Shown: positions 1 to 9,472, counted from the first letter of the stretch. The stretch is DNA of 64,000 nt from Mycolicibacterium sp. CBMA 226 (GCF_009729075.1 NZ_VTGY01000012.1:1-64000), one strand, 5' to 3'. Notes: generated by a model from the letters alone, not told the origin. Made by a program: numbers and translations.

Positions 1-634
1 GCACGGCGCTGCCGAGGCCGGCGGGAGCGGCGGCCGGGGCGGCAGCGGGAGTAGTCGTGGGAGCAGCAGCCGGGGCCGGAGTGGCGGCCACCGGAGCAGC
101 ACCGCGGGCCGGAGCAGCGGCCGGAGCGGTACCGGTGGCGGCTTCAGTGCCCTGCCACTTGATCAACTCGCGGTCGCCGTCGGTGTACACGACGCTGGTC
201 GGCGCGGCACCCGTCACGTCGAAGTACACCTTGCCCTTGGACTCTTGTCCCTCGGCGAGGCCGGCGGGGTTGATGCCCTGCGGGGTGGCAACGCCCCACA
301 GCACGCGGTAGTTCTCGCCGTCGGCGGTACGGGCGTTCAGGTTCGGCACGAACGGCTGCGAGCTCCCCCGCTCAGCCGTGTACTCCGCGGTTGCTTCCCA
401 GAGGGTGCCGTTGAGGTGCTCGGACAGCACGTCGGTGCTGGGCTTGAGGTTGCCGATCTCCCATTCCGCTACGGTGTTCCCGTTGACGAGCTTGCCGTCC
501 TTGCCGAACGCCACGGTGGTGGGAGCGGGTGCCACACCTGCGGGCTGAGTCGAGTCGGCCACCGCGAACGGTGTCGCGATCAGCCCTAATGCGGCGGCTG
601 CGCCGATGGCGATGGTGATCTTGCGGGTACTCAT
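1..634 (-). CDS. MPT63/MPB63-like secreted protein (DUF1942), 3' end off the left edge
   Basis: Exported protein of the mycobacterial MPT63 (DUF1942) family, an immunoglobulin-like beta-sandwich whose function is not known. The first 26 or so residues form a signal peptide with likely cleavage after AVA. The mature domain shows family hallmarks: GTLWEATAEY, NARTADGENYRVLW and GKVYFDVTG. After the domain the frame continues as an Ala/Pro-rich tail of 50 or more residues that leaves the window, so the stop is not visible; classical MPT63 ends just after the domain. The start ATG was chosen because AAAGGAG precedes it. The family call is secure; the role is open. Confidence 0.85.
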   Translation of the reverse strand, partial: MSTRKITIAIGAAAALGLIATPFAVADSTQPAGVAPAPTTVAFGKDGKLVNGNTVAEWEIGNLKPSTDVLSEHLNGTLWEATAEYTAERGSSQPFVPNLNARTADGENYRVLWGVATPQGINPAGLAEGQESKGKVYFDVTGAAPTSVVYTDGDRELIKWQGTEAATGTAPAAAPARGAAPVAATPAPAAAPTTTPAAAPAAAPAGLGSAV

Positions 635-700
635 GATGATGTGGCTCCTTTATCTCCAAGTCGTCCGACGGGCGGCTTCCCCCACGGAAGTTGAGTCACG

Positions 701-718
701 AGTAATTGAATAATTACT
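701..718. promoter_or_regulatory. AT-rich dyad upstream of the MPT63-like gene
   Basis: AGTAATT and AATTACT form a perfect 7-bp inverted repeat around GAAT, in the most AT-rich stretch of this gap and about 70 nt upstream of the MPT63-like start. It could be an operator or a promoter element. No regulator can be assigned. Confidence 0.35.
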
Positions 719-805
719 GACTACTACGAAAGCTAGCAGGTTAAGCGTCACCTGTGGATATAGGTAGACGCGCCGGCGGTGACCCGACCGCTGGCCCTGG
801 TTCGC

Positions 806-838
806 CGGAATCGGCCGCTGAAAAAGCGGTCGATTCCG
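806..838 (-). terminator. Stem-loop after chsH3
   Basis: CGGAATCG pairs with CGATTCCG, and the inner GCCGCT/AGCGGT pairs with one mismatch around GAAAA. It lies 12 nt past the chsH3 stop and before the promoter region of the MPT63-like gene. There is no U-run, as is common for mycobacterial terminators. Confidence 0.5.
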
Positions 839-850
839 AATACGTCCTGG

Positions 851-1711
851 TCAGGACGCGGTGAGTTCGATTCCAGCAAGTACGACGACGTTGTCCCGGC
901 TCGGCGCCGTCAGCACGCCGGTGATTCGTTCACCGTCACGCCAAAGGTTGGCTTGCAAGGTTTCACCCGGGACCACGGTGCCCGCGAACCGGGCGCCGTA
1001 GGACCGGACCCGGCCGGCGTCGCCGTCGAGCACGTTGTCGACGATGGCCTTGCAGCCGATGCCGTAGGTGCACAGGCCGTGCAGGATCGGGCGGTCGAAG
1101 CCCGCGGCCTTGGCGAACGCCGGGTCCGAGTGCAGCGGGTTACGGTCGCCGCAGAGCCGGTACAGCAGTGCCTGCTGCGGCAGCGTGGGCAGGGCGATCT
1201 GCAGGTCCGGTGCCCGGTCGGGCTCGGCCGCCGAGGCCGACGGACCCCGGTCGCCGCCGAAACCGCCCTCGCCGCGGGCGAAGATGGACCGCTTCTGCTT
1301 CCACAGCGGAGCACCGTCGAGGGTTGTCACGGTGGTCTCCGACCAGATGACCGCGGCCTTGCCCTTGTCCCAGATCTCGGTGAACTTGGTGACCGCCCGG
1401 CCCGTGCCCGACGGCGGGATCGGCGCGTCGGGGTAGATGGCCTCGCTGGCGTGCAGCACCCGGCTCAGCTCGATGTCGATGCCCGGGAACTTGACCGTGG
1501 GCGCCTTGGTCTCGTGGAAGCTCTGTGCCACGTTGCCGAACGTCGGCAGGACCTGCGGCTTGTCGTCGATCAGGTAACGCAGTTCGCGCTCGCTCATCGG
1601 GTCGGCGCCGGCGCCGAGCCCCAGGTGGTACAGCTGCACATCGCTGCTGCTCCACGAAAAATCGATCGGCGGCAGGGTTGCTCCCAAGGCCTCGTCGAGA
1701 TTGATCGGCAT
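851..1711 (-). CDS. chsH3: MaoC-like (R)-enoyl-CoA hydratase of sterol side-chain oxidation
   Basis: 286-residue double-hotdog hydratase, matching Rv3538 (hsd4B/ChsH3) in length and position beside kstD. The C-terminal hotdog has the hydratase-2 motif YRLCGDRNPLHSD at about residues 184-196, with Asp189 and His194 as the expected catalytic pair, followed by HGLCTYG. In M. tuberculosis this enzyme hydrates a C24 enoyl-CoA sterol intermediate with stereochemistry opposite to EchA19. It starts 1 nt after the kstD stop, so the two genes are almost certainly co-transcribed from the KstR-controlled kstD promoter. The enzymatic class is certain; exact substrate assignment rests on synteny. Confidence 0.88.
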   Translation of the reverse strand: MPINLDEALGATLPPIDFSWSSSDVQLYHLGLGAGADPMSERELRYLIDDKPQVLPTFGNVAQSFHETKAPTVKFPGIDIELSRVLHASEAIYPDAPIPPSGTGRAVTKFTEIWDKGKAAVIWSETTVTTLDGAPLWKQKRSIFARGEGGFGGDRGPSASAAEPDRAPDLQIALPTLPQQALLYRLCGDRNPLHSDPAFAKAAGFDRPILHGLCTYGIGCKAIVDNVLDGDAGRVRSYGARFAGTVVPGETLQANLWRDGERITGVLTAPSRDNVVVLAGIELTAS

Positions 1712-1712
1712 G

Positions 1713-3395
1713 TCAGCCCTTTCCCGCCACGTGAAGTGCCGCGAGGTATCCGAAGGTCATGGCGGGGCCGATGGTCCCGCCGGGGCCAGGGTAGGTATGA
1801 CCCATCACCGGTCCGCTGACGTTGCCAGACGCGTACAGGCCCTCGATCACCGAGCCGTCTTCGCGCAGCGCGCGCCCGTGGATGTCGGTGACGATGCCGC
1901 CCTTCGTGCCGAGGTCGCCGGGCACCATCTTGGCCGCGTAGAACGGGCCGTGCTTGATCTCGCCCAGGTTCGGGTTCGGCTTGTTGGTGGGGTCGCCGTA
2001 GTACCGGTCGTAGGCGCTGTTGCCGCGGCCGAAGTCCTCGTCGACGCCGCTGCGGGCGAAGCCGTTGAAGCGCTCGATGGTGGCCTTGAGGGTATCGACG
2101 GGCAGCTTGGTCAGCTCTGCCAATTCCTCGATGGTATCGGCCTTGACGACGACGCCGGCCTCGGTCCACTTCTTCGGAATGCGTTGTCCCGGCTGCAGAC
2201 CGGCGAAGATGTAACGGTTGCGGTACTGCTGGTCGAACAACAGCCAGGCCGGTACGTTCTCGCCCGGGCCGTCGCCCTGGCCGTACTTACCGCCGTACAT
2301 GTGGTGGCAGGCCTCGACGTACGGCATGGACTCGTTCATGAACCGCTTGCCGTTCATGTTGACGATGATCGAGCCGGGGGAGTTGCGCTCCGACAATGCG
2401 AACCACGGATTGTCGGGCAGCGGCACCGTCGGGCCCCACCACGCATCCTCCATGATTTCCATTGCCGCGCCGAGCTTTTCGGCGGCCAGGATGCCGTCGC
2501 CGGTGTTGGCCTTGGCGCCCACGGTCCAGTCGGTGGTGATCGGCTGGCGCTGGTACTTGGTGCGCATCTCCTGGTTGTGCTCGAAGCCACCGCTGCCCAG
2601 GATCACTGCACGGCGCGCCCGGATCAGTTGCGGCTCAGCATTGTTCGCGTCGCGGGCATCGACGACATAGATGCCGGCCACCCGGCCGTTCTCGTAGTAC
2701 AGGTCGGTGAGCGCGGTGTTCAGCTGCACCGGCACGCCGGCCTTCTGCAGGCCGATGCGCAGCGGCGCGATCAGGGCGCGGCCCATGCCGACCAGATTCT
2801 TGCCGGTGACGCCGGCCCAGGTGGCGCGGATGCCGACCTTGAGGCTGCGCAGCACACCGCGCGGGTGACGCTTGAGCTGGTTGAGCCGGACGTAATCCTG
2901 TTGCATCACAACCATGTTCAGCGGCACCTTGCCGTAAGCCGGCTCCAGGCCCGACTCGTCGACCCCCAGCTTCTTGGCGTTGAACGGCTTGGGCTCGACG
3001 GACCGTCCGCCGGCGCGGCCGCCCTCGGTCTCCGGGTAGTAGTCGGAGTAGTTCGGCACCCAGCACAGCTTCAGCGGCGAGTTCTTCAGGACGAACGACA
3101 GCATCTCGGGGCCGCGCTGCAGATAGGTGTCGATCTTCTCTGCGGGCACCACGTCGCCGACGATCTTGTGCAGGTAGGTGCGGGCCGCTTCCGGGGTGTC
3201 TTTTACCCCCGCACGCTGCAGAATCTCATTGTTCGGGATCCAGACGCCGCCACCTGACCGCGCAGTGGAACCTCCATAGTGTGGGGCCTTTTCAACGACT
3301 ACTGTCGAAAGGCCCTGATGGGCTGCGGTGAGGGCGGCGACCATGCCGGCTGCACCGCTGCCGACGACGACAACGTCGTACTCCTGTCCAGTCAT
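1713..3395 (-). CDS. kstD: 3-ketosteroid delta1-dehydrogenase
   Basis: 560-residue FAD enzyme that introduces the 1,2 double bond in ring A of 3-ketosteroids, the step that with 9-alpha-hydroxylation opens ring B. The N terminus has the FAD-binding VVGSGAAG motif at residues 10-17 and GGSTARSGGG at about 42-50. Near the C terminus HTYPGPGGT supplies the Tyr and Gly known as catalytic residues in characterised KstD. The ATG was chosen because the Rossmann strand begins 6 residues later, as in homologues. A perfect KstR box begins 2 nt upstream of this ATG, leaving no room for a ribosome-binding site, so a leaderless message is likely. Divergent from hsaE. Confidence 0.93.
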   Translation of the reverse strand: MTGQEYDVVVVGSGAAGMVAALTAAHQGLSTVVVEKAPHYGGSTARSGGGVWIPNNEILQRAGVKDTPEAARTYLHKIVGDVVPAEKIDTYLQRGPEMLSFVLKNSPLKLCWVPNYSDYYPETEGGRAGGRSVEPKPFNAKKLGVDESGLEPAYGKVPLNMVVMQQDYVRLNQLKRHPRGVLRSLKVGIRATWAGVTGKNLVGMGRALIAPLRIGLQKAGVPVQLNTALTDLYYENGRVAGIYVVDARDANNAEPQLIRARRAVILGSGGFEHNQEMRTKYQRQPITTDWTVGAKANTGDGILAAEKLGAAMEIMEDAWWGPTVPLPDNPWFALSERNSPGSIIVNMNGKRFMNESMPYVEACHHMYGGKYGQGDGPGENVPAWLLFDQQYRNRYIFAGLQPGQRIPKKWTEAGVVVKADTIEELAELTKLPVDTLKATIERFNGFARSGVDEDFGRGNSAYDRYYGDPTNKPNPNLGEIKHGPFYAAKMVPGDLGTKGGIVTDIHGRALREDGSVIEGLYASGNVSGPVMGHTYPGPGGTIGPAMTFGYLAALHVAGKG

Positions 3396-3396
3396 G

Positions 3397-3410
3397 TAGA
3401 ACACGTTATA
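3397..3410. promoter_or_regulatory. KstR operator between kstD and hsaE
   Basis: TAGAACACGTTATA fits the KstR consensus TNNAACNNGTTNNA exactly. It lies 1 nt before the kstD ATG and 56 nt before the hsaE ATG, so one repressor site can serve both directions. Confidence 0.85.
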
Positions 3411-3466
3411 GAATTGCCCGGCCTGTGGACAACTGCGCCGGTCCATGAAGTTAGGGGAATTCACGA

Positions 3467-4252
3467 ATGCTGTCCGACAACGTGCGTGCCGAGCTTGCCG
3501 CCTCGCTGGCCGAAGCTGAGCGCAGCCGGGTCGCCATGTCGCCGATGACCGACACCTACGCCGACATCGACGTCGTCGACGCGTACGAGATTCAGCTGCT
3601 CAACATTCGTCAGCGCGTCGCGGAAGGTGCCCGCGTGGTGGGACACAAGGTTGGTCTGTCCAGCGAGGCCATGCAGAAAATGATGAATGTGGATGAACCC
3701 GACTACGGGCACCTCCTCGACGACATGCAGGTATTCGAGGACAAGCCCGTGCTGACCTCGAAGTACCTGCTGCCGCGGGTCGAGGTCGAGGTCGGGTTCG
3801 TGCTGGCCGACGATCTGCCGGGCGCCGGCTGCACCGAGGACGACGTGCTGGCCGCCACCGCCGCTTTCGCGCCGGCCATCGAGCTGATCGACACCCGCAT
3901 CACCAACTGGCAGGTGAAGTTGTGCGACACCATCGCCGACAACGCGTCCTCGGCCGGCTGGGTGCTGGGCAAGGAGCGGGTGTCGCCCAAGGACATCGAC
4001 ATTCGGAACATCGACGCCGTGCTCAAGTGCAATGGCGAGGTGCTGGGCGAAGGCCGCAGCGATGCGGTGCTCGGCAACCCGGTGACGGCGGTGGCGTGGC
4101 TGGCGCGCAAGGTCGATCAGTTCGGCGTGCGGCTCAAGGCCGGCGACGTGGTGCTGCCGGGTGCCTGCATGCGGGCGTTCGATGCCAAGCCGGGTGACGA
4201 CTTCGTCGCCGAATTCGCCGGATTGGGTTCTGTCCACCTGTCTTTCGCGTAA
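3467..4252 (+). CDS. hsaE: 2-hydroxypenta-2,4-dienoate hydratase-type enzyme HsaE
   Basis: 261 residues, the usual length of the 2-keto-4-pentenoate hydratase family. It hydrates 2-hydroxyhexa-2,4-dienoate released from ring A to 4-hydroxy-2-oxohexanoate, the HsaF substrate. Family motifs are visible: [12 protein letters not shown], the acidic metal-binding region [10 protein letters not shown] followed by [10 protein letters not shown], and the C-terminal [10 protein letters not shown]. The ATG has AGGGGAA at the right distance. It is the first gene of the hsaE-hsaG-hsaF operon, opposite kstD. The order E-G-F matches Rv3536c-Rv3534c. Confidence 0.92.
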   Translation: MLSDNVRAELAASLAEAERSRVAMSPMTDTYADIDVVDAYEIQLLNIRQRVAEGARVVGHKVGLSSEAMQKMMNVDEPDYGHLLDDMQVFEDKPVLTSKYLLPRVEVEVGFVLADDLPGAGCTEDDVLAATAAFAPAIELIDTRITNWQVKLCDTIADNASSAGWVLGKERVSPKDIDIRNIDAVLKCNGEVLGEGRSDAVLGNPVTAVAWLARKVDQFGVRLKAGDVVLPGACMRAFDAKPGDDFVAEFAGLGSVHLSFA

Positions 4253-4281
4253 AACCCAAAAGTTTCTATAGAGGAGTGAGC

Positions 4282-5187
4282 ATGCCGTCCAAAGCGAGCG
4301 TCGCGATCGTCGGCTCGGGAAACATCAGTACTGACCTGCTGTACAAGCTGCTGCGGTCGGACTGGCTCGAGCCGCGCTGGATGATCGGTATCGACCCGGA
4401 GAGCGAGGGCCTGGCCCGCGCCCGCAAGCTCGGGCTGGAGACCAGCCATGAAGGAGCGGACTGGCTGCTGGCCCAGAGCGAGAAGCCGGACTTCGTCTTC
4501 GAGGCGACCAGCGCCTACGTGCACAAGGCGTACGCGCCCAAGTACGAGGAAGCCGGCATCCGGGCCATCGACCTGACCCCGGCCGCCGTCGGCCCGGGCG
4601 TGATCCCGCCGGCCAACCTGCGGGCCCACCTGGACTCGATGAACGTCAACATGGTCACCTGCGGTGGCCAGGCCACCATCCCGATGGTCTACGCGGTGTC
4701 CCGCGTGGTCAACGTGCCCTACGCCGAGATCGTGGCGTCGGTGTCGTCGGCGTCGGCCGGCCCCGGCACCCGCGCCAACATCGATGAGTTCACCAAGACC
4801 ACCAGCGCCGGCGTGCGCGACATCGGTGGGGCGAAGGACGGCAAGGCCATCATCATCCTGAACCCGGCCGACCCGCCAATGATCATGCGCGACACCATCT
4901 TCTGCGCCATTCCCGACGATGCGGACCACGCCGCCATCACGCAGTCGGTCAAGGACGTCGTCGCCGAGGTGCAGACCTACGTGCCCGGTTACCGGCTGCT
5001 CAACGAGCCGCAGTTCGACGAGCCGTCGATGGTCAACGGTGGCCAGCACGTTGTCAGCATCTTCGTCGAGGTGGAGGGTGCAGGCGACTACCTGCCGCCC
5101 TACGCTGGAAATCTGGACATCATGACGGCCGCGGCCACCAAGGTGGGCGAAGAGATCGCCAAGCAGATCGTGGGAGTAACAGCATGA
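4282..5187 (+). CDS. hsaG: Acylating aldehyde dehydrogenase HsaG
   Basis: 301-residue CoA-acylating aldehyde dehydrogenase that converts propanal from the HsaF aldol cleavage to propionyl-CoA and works as a complex with HsaF. The Rossmann motif GSGNIST is at residues 11-17, and the catalytic Cys127 sits in [10 protein letters not shown]. An in-frame GTG lies 6 nt upstream, but GAGGAG ends 5 nt before the ATG used here, so ATG is the better start. The stop overlaps the hsaF start by 4 nt (ATGA), which fits translational coupling of two subunits of a channeling complex. Confidence 0.93.
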   Translation: MPSKASVAIVGSGNISTDLLYKLLRSDWLEPRWMIGIDPESEGLARARKLGLETSHEGADWLLAQSEKPDFVFEATSAYVHKAYAPKYEEAGIRAIDLTPAAVGPGVIPPANLRAHLDSMNVNMVTCGGQATIPMVYAVSRVVNVPYAEIVASVSSASAGPGTRANIDEFTKTTSAGVRDIGGAKDGKAIIILNPADPPMIMRDTIFCAIPDDADHAAITQSVKDVVAEVQTYVPGYRLLNEPQFDEPSMVNGGQHVVSIFVEVEGAGDYLPPYAGNLDIMTAAATKVGEEIAKQIVGVTA

Positions 5188-6260
5188 GCTCAAACATCGT
5201 CCAAGCACTGGAACCCGGAGACATCTTCTTCGACGCCGCCTGGGACGTCCGGCTGACAGACACGTCGCTGCGCGACGGCTCGCACCACAAGCGCCACCAG
5301 TTCACCGGTGACGAGGTCCGCGCGATCGTCGGCGCCCTCGACAACGCCGGCGTCCCCGTCATCGAGGTCACCCACGGCGACGGCCTCGGTGGCTCGAGCT
5401 TCAACTACGGGTTCTCCAAGACCCCGGAGCAGGAACTCATCAAGATCGCGGCCGACACTGCGAAGAATGCAAAGATCGCATTCCTGATGCTCCCGGGTGT
5501 CGGCACCAAGGAAGACATCAAGGAAGCCCAGGGCAACGGCGGCTCGATCTGCCGCATCGCCACCCACTGCACCGAAGCCGACGTCTCGATTCAGCACTTC
5601 GGACTGGCTCGCGAACTGGGCCTGGAGACCGTCGGCTTCCTGATGATGAGCCACACCATCTCCCCGGAGAAGCTGGCCGCGCAGGCGCGCATCATGGCCG
5701 ACGCCGGCTGCCAGTGCATCTACGTGGTGGACTCCGCAGGTGCGCTGGTGCTCGAAGGTGTCGCCGACCGCGTCGGCGCGTTGGTCGCCGAACTCGGCAA
5801 CGACGCGCAGGTGGGATTCCACGGACACGAGAACCTCGGTCTGGGCGTTGCCAATTCGGTCGAGGCCGTGCGCGCGGGTGCCAAGCAGATCGACGGCTCG
5901 TGCCGCCGGTTCGGTGCCGGTGCCGGTAACGCGCCGGTCGAGGCTCTGGTCGGGGTGTTCGACAAGATCGGCGTCAAGACCGGTATCGACTTCTTCGACA
6001 TCGCGGACGCCGCGGAAGAGGTTGTCGCCCCGGCGATGCCGGCCGAGTGCCTGCTGGACCGTAACGCGCTGGTGATGGGCTACGCCGGCGTGTACTCCAG
6101 CTTCCTCAAGCATGCGGTGCGCCAGGGCGAGCGCTACGGCGTACCTGCCCACGAGCTGCTGCTGCGGGTTGGCCAGCGCAAGCTGATCGGTGGCCAGGAG
6201 GATCAGCTGATCGACATCGCGCTGGAGATCCAGCGGGAGCGGGCCGAGGGCAAGTCCTAG
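5184..6260 (+). CDS. hsaF: 4-hydroxy-2-oxohexanoate aldolase HsaF
   Basis: 358-residue DmpG-type class II aldolase that splits 4-hydroxy-2-oxohexanoate into pyruvate and propanal, passing the aldehyde to HsaG. The TIM-barrel active site is recognisable: Arg30-Asp31 and His34 in LRDGSHH, and the metal-binding His213 and His215 in [11 protein letters not shown]. The C-terminal helical communication domain is present at normal length. It is the last gene of the operon, ending 10 nt before a long perfect hairpin shared with the convergent acyltransferase. Confidence 0.93.
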   Translation: MSSNIVQALEPGDIFFDAAWDVRLTDTSLRDGSHHKRHQFTGDEVRAIVGALDNAGVPVIEVTHGDGLGGSSFNYGFSKTPEQELIKIAADTAKNAKIAFLMLPGVGTKEDIKEAQGNGGSICRIATHCTEADVSIQHFGLARELGLETVGFLMMSHTISPEKLAAQARIMADAGCQCIYVVDSAGALVLEGVADRVGALVAELGNDAQVGFHGHENLGLGVANSVEAVRAGAKQIDGSCRRFGAGAGNAPVEALVGVFDKIGVKTGIDFFDIADAAEEVVAPAMPAECLLDRNALVMGYAGVYSSFLKHAVRQGERYGVPAHELLLRVGQRKLIGGQEDQLIDIALEIQRERAEGKS

Positions 6261-6270
6261 ATCGACGCCC

Positions 6271-6318
6271 GTGAGTGCTATGCACGGAATTGAGCCAAAT
6301 TCCGTGCATAGCACTCAC
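6271..6318. terminator. Perfect 21-bp hairpin between hsaF and a WS/DGAT gene
   Basis: Two 21-nt arms at 6271-6291 and 6298-6318 pair without mismatch around a 6-nt loop; the left arm begins GTGAGTGCTATGCACGG. It sits exactly between two converging genes and can act in both directions. There is no poly-U tail. It resembles other hairpins in this window that carry a GTG...GCACG core. Confidence 0.7.
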
Positions 6319-6323
6319 ATTCG

Positions 6324-7727
6324 TCAGCTTTTTGCGTGCGCGGTTTCGCTGCGTGCCAGCAGCTCGGCGAGCGCCGCCGGCAGTCGTTCGGCGATGGCCT
6401 GCGGATCGGAGACCTGGTCGGCGCAGGTGAGGACGCAGATCTGCAGGCCGCCTTCGTAGCTCCAGCCCGTGATGTTCAGGCCCATCGGGAAGACCAGCGG
6501 GCCGGTTGAGATGAGCTTCTCGACGGGTGCGCCGCCGAAGTACAGCTTCTTCTGCGGACCGCGCATGTTCGAGGCGATCATGCTGAACATCGGCCGCTTC
6601 TTGACCTTTGCGCCGATGGTCGGCAGCACCCGCGAGTAGACCTTGAACAGCGGCCAGTACTCCATCCAGTCGTGCTGCAGCCACGCATCGCGCTCACTCT
6701 GCACCTCGCGTGCGGTGGCGGTGTTCGCCGAGATGGTCTTCAACCGCTCCACCGGGTCGGCGACGTTGGTGGCGAGCTCGATGTTCCACCGGGCCACTTT
6801 GTTGCCCCACCGGTCGCTGTCCTGCGGACGCATCGACACCGGCACCACGGCGGTCATGGTGTCGTCGCCGACGGGACCGCGGGAAGCCTGGTACTCGCGA
6901 AGGACGGTGCTGCACATGCCGAGGAAGACGTCGTTGACGCTCACGCCGAACGCCTTCGACACCCGCTTGATCTGGTCCATCTCGACGTTGACGAACGCCA
7001 ACCCGCGGCGCGCGGTCAGCGGCTCGTTGAACGGCAGGGCCGGCGGGATGAAGGCCTCGGCGTAGCCGGGCCTGCCCGCCTTCTGCCGGTTCTGGATGGT
7101 GCGGGTGACCTTGGCCGTGCGGGCCAGCACCTGCGGGAACTTGGTGAGCGACTTGACCTGCTGACGCGCCACCATCGGAAACCACTCGGCGGTCGGCGGG
7201 CGGTGCTCGTCGGGCACCGGGCGGGCCGACGGCTCGGGCAGCCGGTCGGCGGGATCCTGGCTGTAGAACTGCTCGAGCAGGTTGAGCGACGCCATGCCGT
7301 CGGCCACCGCGTGGTGGATCTTGAGCACGAGTGCGACGCGGCCGTCGGCCAGACCGTCGATGTACCACAGCTGCCAGGCCGGGCGGTTCCGGTCGAGCGG
7401 CGCTTCGAAGAGTTTCGCGATTTCCGCACCCAGCTCGCGGTCGGTTCCGGGCGCGGCTGCCGTGGCGCGCTTCATGTGGTAGTTCAGGTCACCCCGGGCA
7501 CGGGTGATCCACCACGGCCGGCCGGCGCCGAATCGTGGCGACATCAGCTGCCAGTGCAGGGGCTCGACGCGGTCGACGAGGCCGGGCAGTGCGGCCCGCA
7601 CGGCTTCGAAGGTGATGGGTTCATGGCCCTGTGCCGGATCGAGCACGACGGCCTTGATGGTGTGCTGCGGCTGGACCGCGCTCTCCCATGCGAGGAAGCT
7701 GTTGTCCTCGCCCGATAAACGTCGCAT
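6324..7727 (-). CDS. WS/DGAT-family O-acyltransferase (wax ester/triacylglycerol synthase type)
   Basis: 467-residue bifunctional wax ester synthase/diacylglycerol acyltransferase family member. These enzymes join acyl-CoA to diacylglycerol or fatty alcohol for storage lipid or cell-envelope esters. The condensing motif HHAVADG is at residues 138-144. Other family features are the N-terminal LSGEDNSFLAWE, PLDRNRPAWQL, the SVNDVFL segment and the C-terminal NITGWSYEGGLQICVLTCAD. Convergent with hsaF. The cell has many paralogues of this family, so the individual substrate cannot be named. No KstR box lies upstream. Confidence 0.88.
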   Translation of the reverse strand: MRRLSGEDNSFLAWESAVQPQHTIKAVVLDPAQGHEPITFEAVRAALPGLVDRVEPLHWQLMSPRFGAGRPWWITRARGDLNYHMKRATAAAPGTDRELGAEIAKLFEAPLDRNRPAWQLWYIDGLADGRVALVLKIHHAVADGMASLNLLEQFYSQDPADRLPEPSARPVPDEHRPPTAEWFPMVARQQVKSLTKFPQVLARTAKVTRTIQNRQKAGRPGYAEAFIPPALPFNEPLTARRGLAFVNVEMDQIKRVSKAFGVSVNDVFLGMCSTVLREYQASRGPVGDDTMTAVVPVSMRPQDSDRWGNKVARWNIELATNVADPVERLKTISANTATAREVQSERDAWLQHDWMEYWPLFKVYSRVLPTIGAKVKKRPMFSMIASNMRGPQKKLYFGGAPVEKLISTGPLVFPMGLNITGWSYEGGLQICVLTCADQVSDPQAIAERLPAALAELLARSETAHAKS

Positions 7728-7904
7728 ACATCACTATGAAGCCAAAAATGTGAGCCAGCGGACATGTTGTCTCAATGATCGGGAACTACCTCTGAATTTC
7801 GGCTCACCCCCGGTTTAGCGTGCTCACCATGAGCGGACCCGGCGTCGCGACGCGGAGCTGGCGGGGTTCCGCCGGGTCGGCACGATCGCGAATGGAGTAG
7901 GGAT

Positions 7905-8702
7905 ATGCAACTGAGGAACAGCCGGGTTCTGGTCACCGGCGCCAGCCGTGGTCTGGGCCGGAACATCGCGCAGGCGATGGCCCGCCGCGGTGCCGACGTC
8001 GCACTCGTCGCCCGCAACGCCGGGCAGCTCGAAGAGTTGGCGAAAGAGTTGGGCGGCAAGGCATATCCCGCCGACCTGATGGACCCGGCGGCCGTCGAAG
8101 AGCTGATCGGCCGCGTCGAGGCCGACGGCCCCGTCGACGTCATCGTCAACAACGCCGGTGTCGACCGCGTCGGCCGCTTCTACGAGGCGTCGTCGCAGGA
8201 TGTGCGAGATTTGTTGCAGGTCAACCTGATTGCCCCCATGGAGCTGTGCCGGCAGGCGATGCCGCTGATGATCAAGCGCGGCCGCGGCCACATCGTCAAC
8301 GTGTCCTCGATGGGCGCCATCTCCACCGGGCCGGGCGTCACCCTCTACGGCGCCTCCAAGGCCGGGCTCAGTCACTTCACGGCGGGTATCCGCTCCGAGC
8401 TGCGCAACAAGCCGGTCAACACCACGCTGGTGCAGATCGGTGAGGTCAAGACCGACATGATCGATCACATCCGGTCGTTCGGGCCGGCGCGCCGCACCAT
8501 CGAGCGTTCCCTGAAGTTCCGGATGATCCCGCAGGAGCCGCTGGACGCCGACGTGGTCGCCGAGGCCATCGCCGATGCCGTCGAGAAGGAAAAGAAGCAT
8601 GTCATCCTGCCCAAGCGCATCGCGGCGATGGCCTACCTCACGGAGACCCCGCGCCGGGTCTCCGAGCTGATGCTTACCGGCATCGACCAGGACAGCGACT
8701 GA
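7905..8702 (+). CDS. Short-chain dehydrogenase/reductase
   Basis: 265-residue classical SDR. The nucleotide-binding TGASRGLG lies at about residues 11-18, NNAG near 80, the catalytic Ser in NVSSMG, and Tyr/Lys in YGASKAG. An Arg after the Rossmann Gly-rich loop (VARN) suggests NADP(H). The C-terminal 60 residues are longer than in FabG-type enzymes, as in SDRs annotated as SadH-like. A purine-rich GGAGTAGGG precedes the ATG. Two nucleotides after its stop begins a second SDR in the same direction. The substrate is unknown. The 177-nt gap before it contains no clear gene. Confidence 0.82.
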   Translation: MQLRNSRVLVTGASRGLGRNIAQAMARRGADVALVARNAGQLEELAKELGGKAYPADLMDPAAVEELIGRVEADGPVDVIVNNAGVDRVGRFYEASSQDVRDLLQVNLIAPMELCRQAMPLMIKRGRGHIVNVSSMGAISTGPGVTLYGASKAGLSHFTAGIRSELRNKPVNTTLVQIGEVKTDMIDHIRSFGPARRTIERSLKFRMIPQEPLDADVVAEAIADAVEKEKKHVILPKRIAAMAYLTETPRRVSELMLTGIDQDSD

Positions 8703-8716
8703 TCATGGGTGGCGCC

Positions 8717-9472
8717 ATGGACCTGACCGGCAAGGTCGCGATCATCACGGGCGCGGCGCGCGGTCAGGGGGCGGCCGAGGCGCGGCTGTTCGCCGCGCGC
8801 GGCGCGAAGGTCGTGCTCACCGACGTCCTGGTCGAGGAAGGAGAGGCGGTCGCCGCGTCGATCGGCGCCGCCGCCCGGTTCCAGCGGCACGACGTTGGCA
8901 GCGAAACTGATTGGCGCACAACGGTCGAACTGGCGCTGCGCGAGTTCGGCCGGATCGACGCACTGGTCAACAACGCGGCGATCTGCACCGTCGAACCGCT
9001 GATGGACCATACCGCCGAGTCGTGGGAACGGCAGCTGCGCGTCAACCTGATCGGGCCGTTCCTCGGCACCAAGGCCGTCGTCGAGCCCATGAAGGCAATC
9101 GGTGGTGGCTCGATCATCAACATCTCGTCGCAGGCCGGTCTGCAGGGGCTTGCCGGCTACAGTGCCTACGGCGCCGCCAAATGGGGTCTGCGCGGCTTCG
9201 CCAAGGTGGCAGCAATCGAGCTGGGCCCCTTGGGGATTCGGGTCAACACCGTGTACCCCGGCATGATCGACACCCCGATGGTGGCGCACCTGCCGATCGA
9301 ACGTGGCCCCGGTGGACACCCCGGTGCGCCGCTCACCCGCGTCGGCGCCCCCGAGGAAGTCGCCGAGGTGGTGGCGTTCCTGGCGTCGGACGCGTCGTCG
9401 TACATGACGGGTGCGGATCTGGCGGTCGACGGCGGTGCGAGCGCGGGCCGGATCCCGGTCGTCCCGACGTAA
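8717..9472 (+). CDS. SDR resembling 3-alpha/20-beta-hydroxysteroid dehydrogenases
   Basis: About 251 residues, classical SDR with TGAARGQGAAEARL at the cofactor loop, an Asp (LTDV) typical of NAD specificity, NNAAI, the catalytic Ser in ISSQAG and YSAYGAAK. The opening DLTGKVAIITGAARGQG and the C-terminal MTGADLAVDGGASAGR resemble mycobacterial FabG3-type 20-beta-hydroxysteroid dehydrogenase. An in-frame ATG 12 nt earlier (8705) is possible; the start used here has GGGTGG just upstream. Probably in an operon with the preceding SDR. A steroid substrate is plausible from context but not shown. Confidence 0.8.
   Translation: MDLTGKVAIITGAARGQGAAEARLFAARGAKVVLTDVLVEEGEAVAASIGAAARFQRHDVGSETDWRTTVELALREFGRIDALVNNAAICTVEPLMDHTAESWERQLRVNLIGPFLGTKAVVEPMKAIGGGSIINISSQAGLQGLAGYSAYGAAKWGLRGFAKVAAIELGPLGIRVNTVYPGMIDTPMVAHLPIERGPGGHPGAPLTRVGAPEEVAEVVAFLASDASSYMTGADLAVDGGASAGRIPVVPT

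Noticed and set aside
1701..3257. Long open frame on the plus strand opposite kstD
   Set aside because: High-GC antisense shadow; the protein has no recognisable domain, while kstD on the other strand is certain.
7750..7807. GTGAGCC...GGCTCAC inverted repeat before the SDR pair
   Set aside because: The arms are 7 bp and separated by 44 nt, which is expected by chance.
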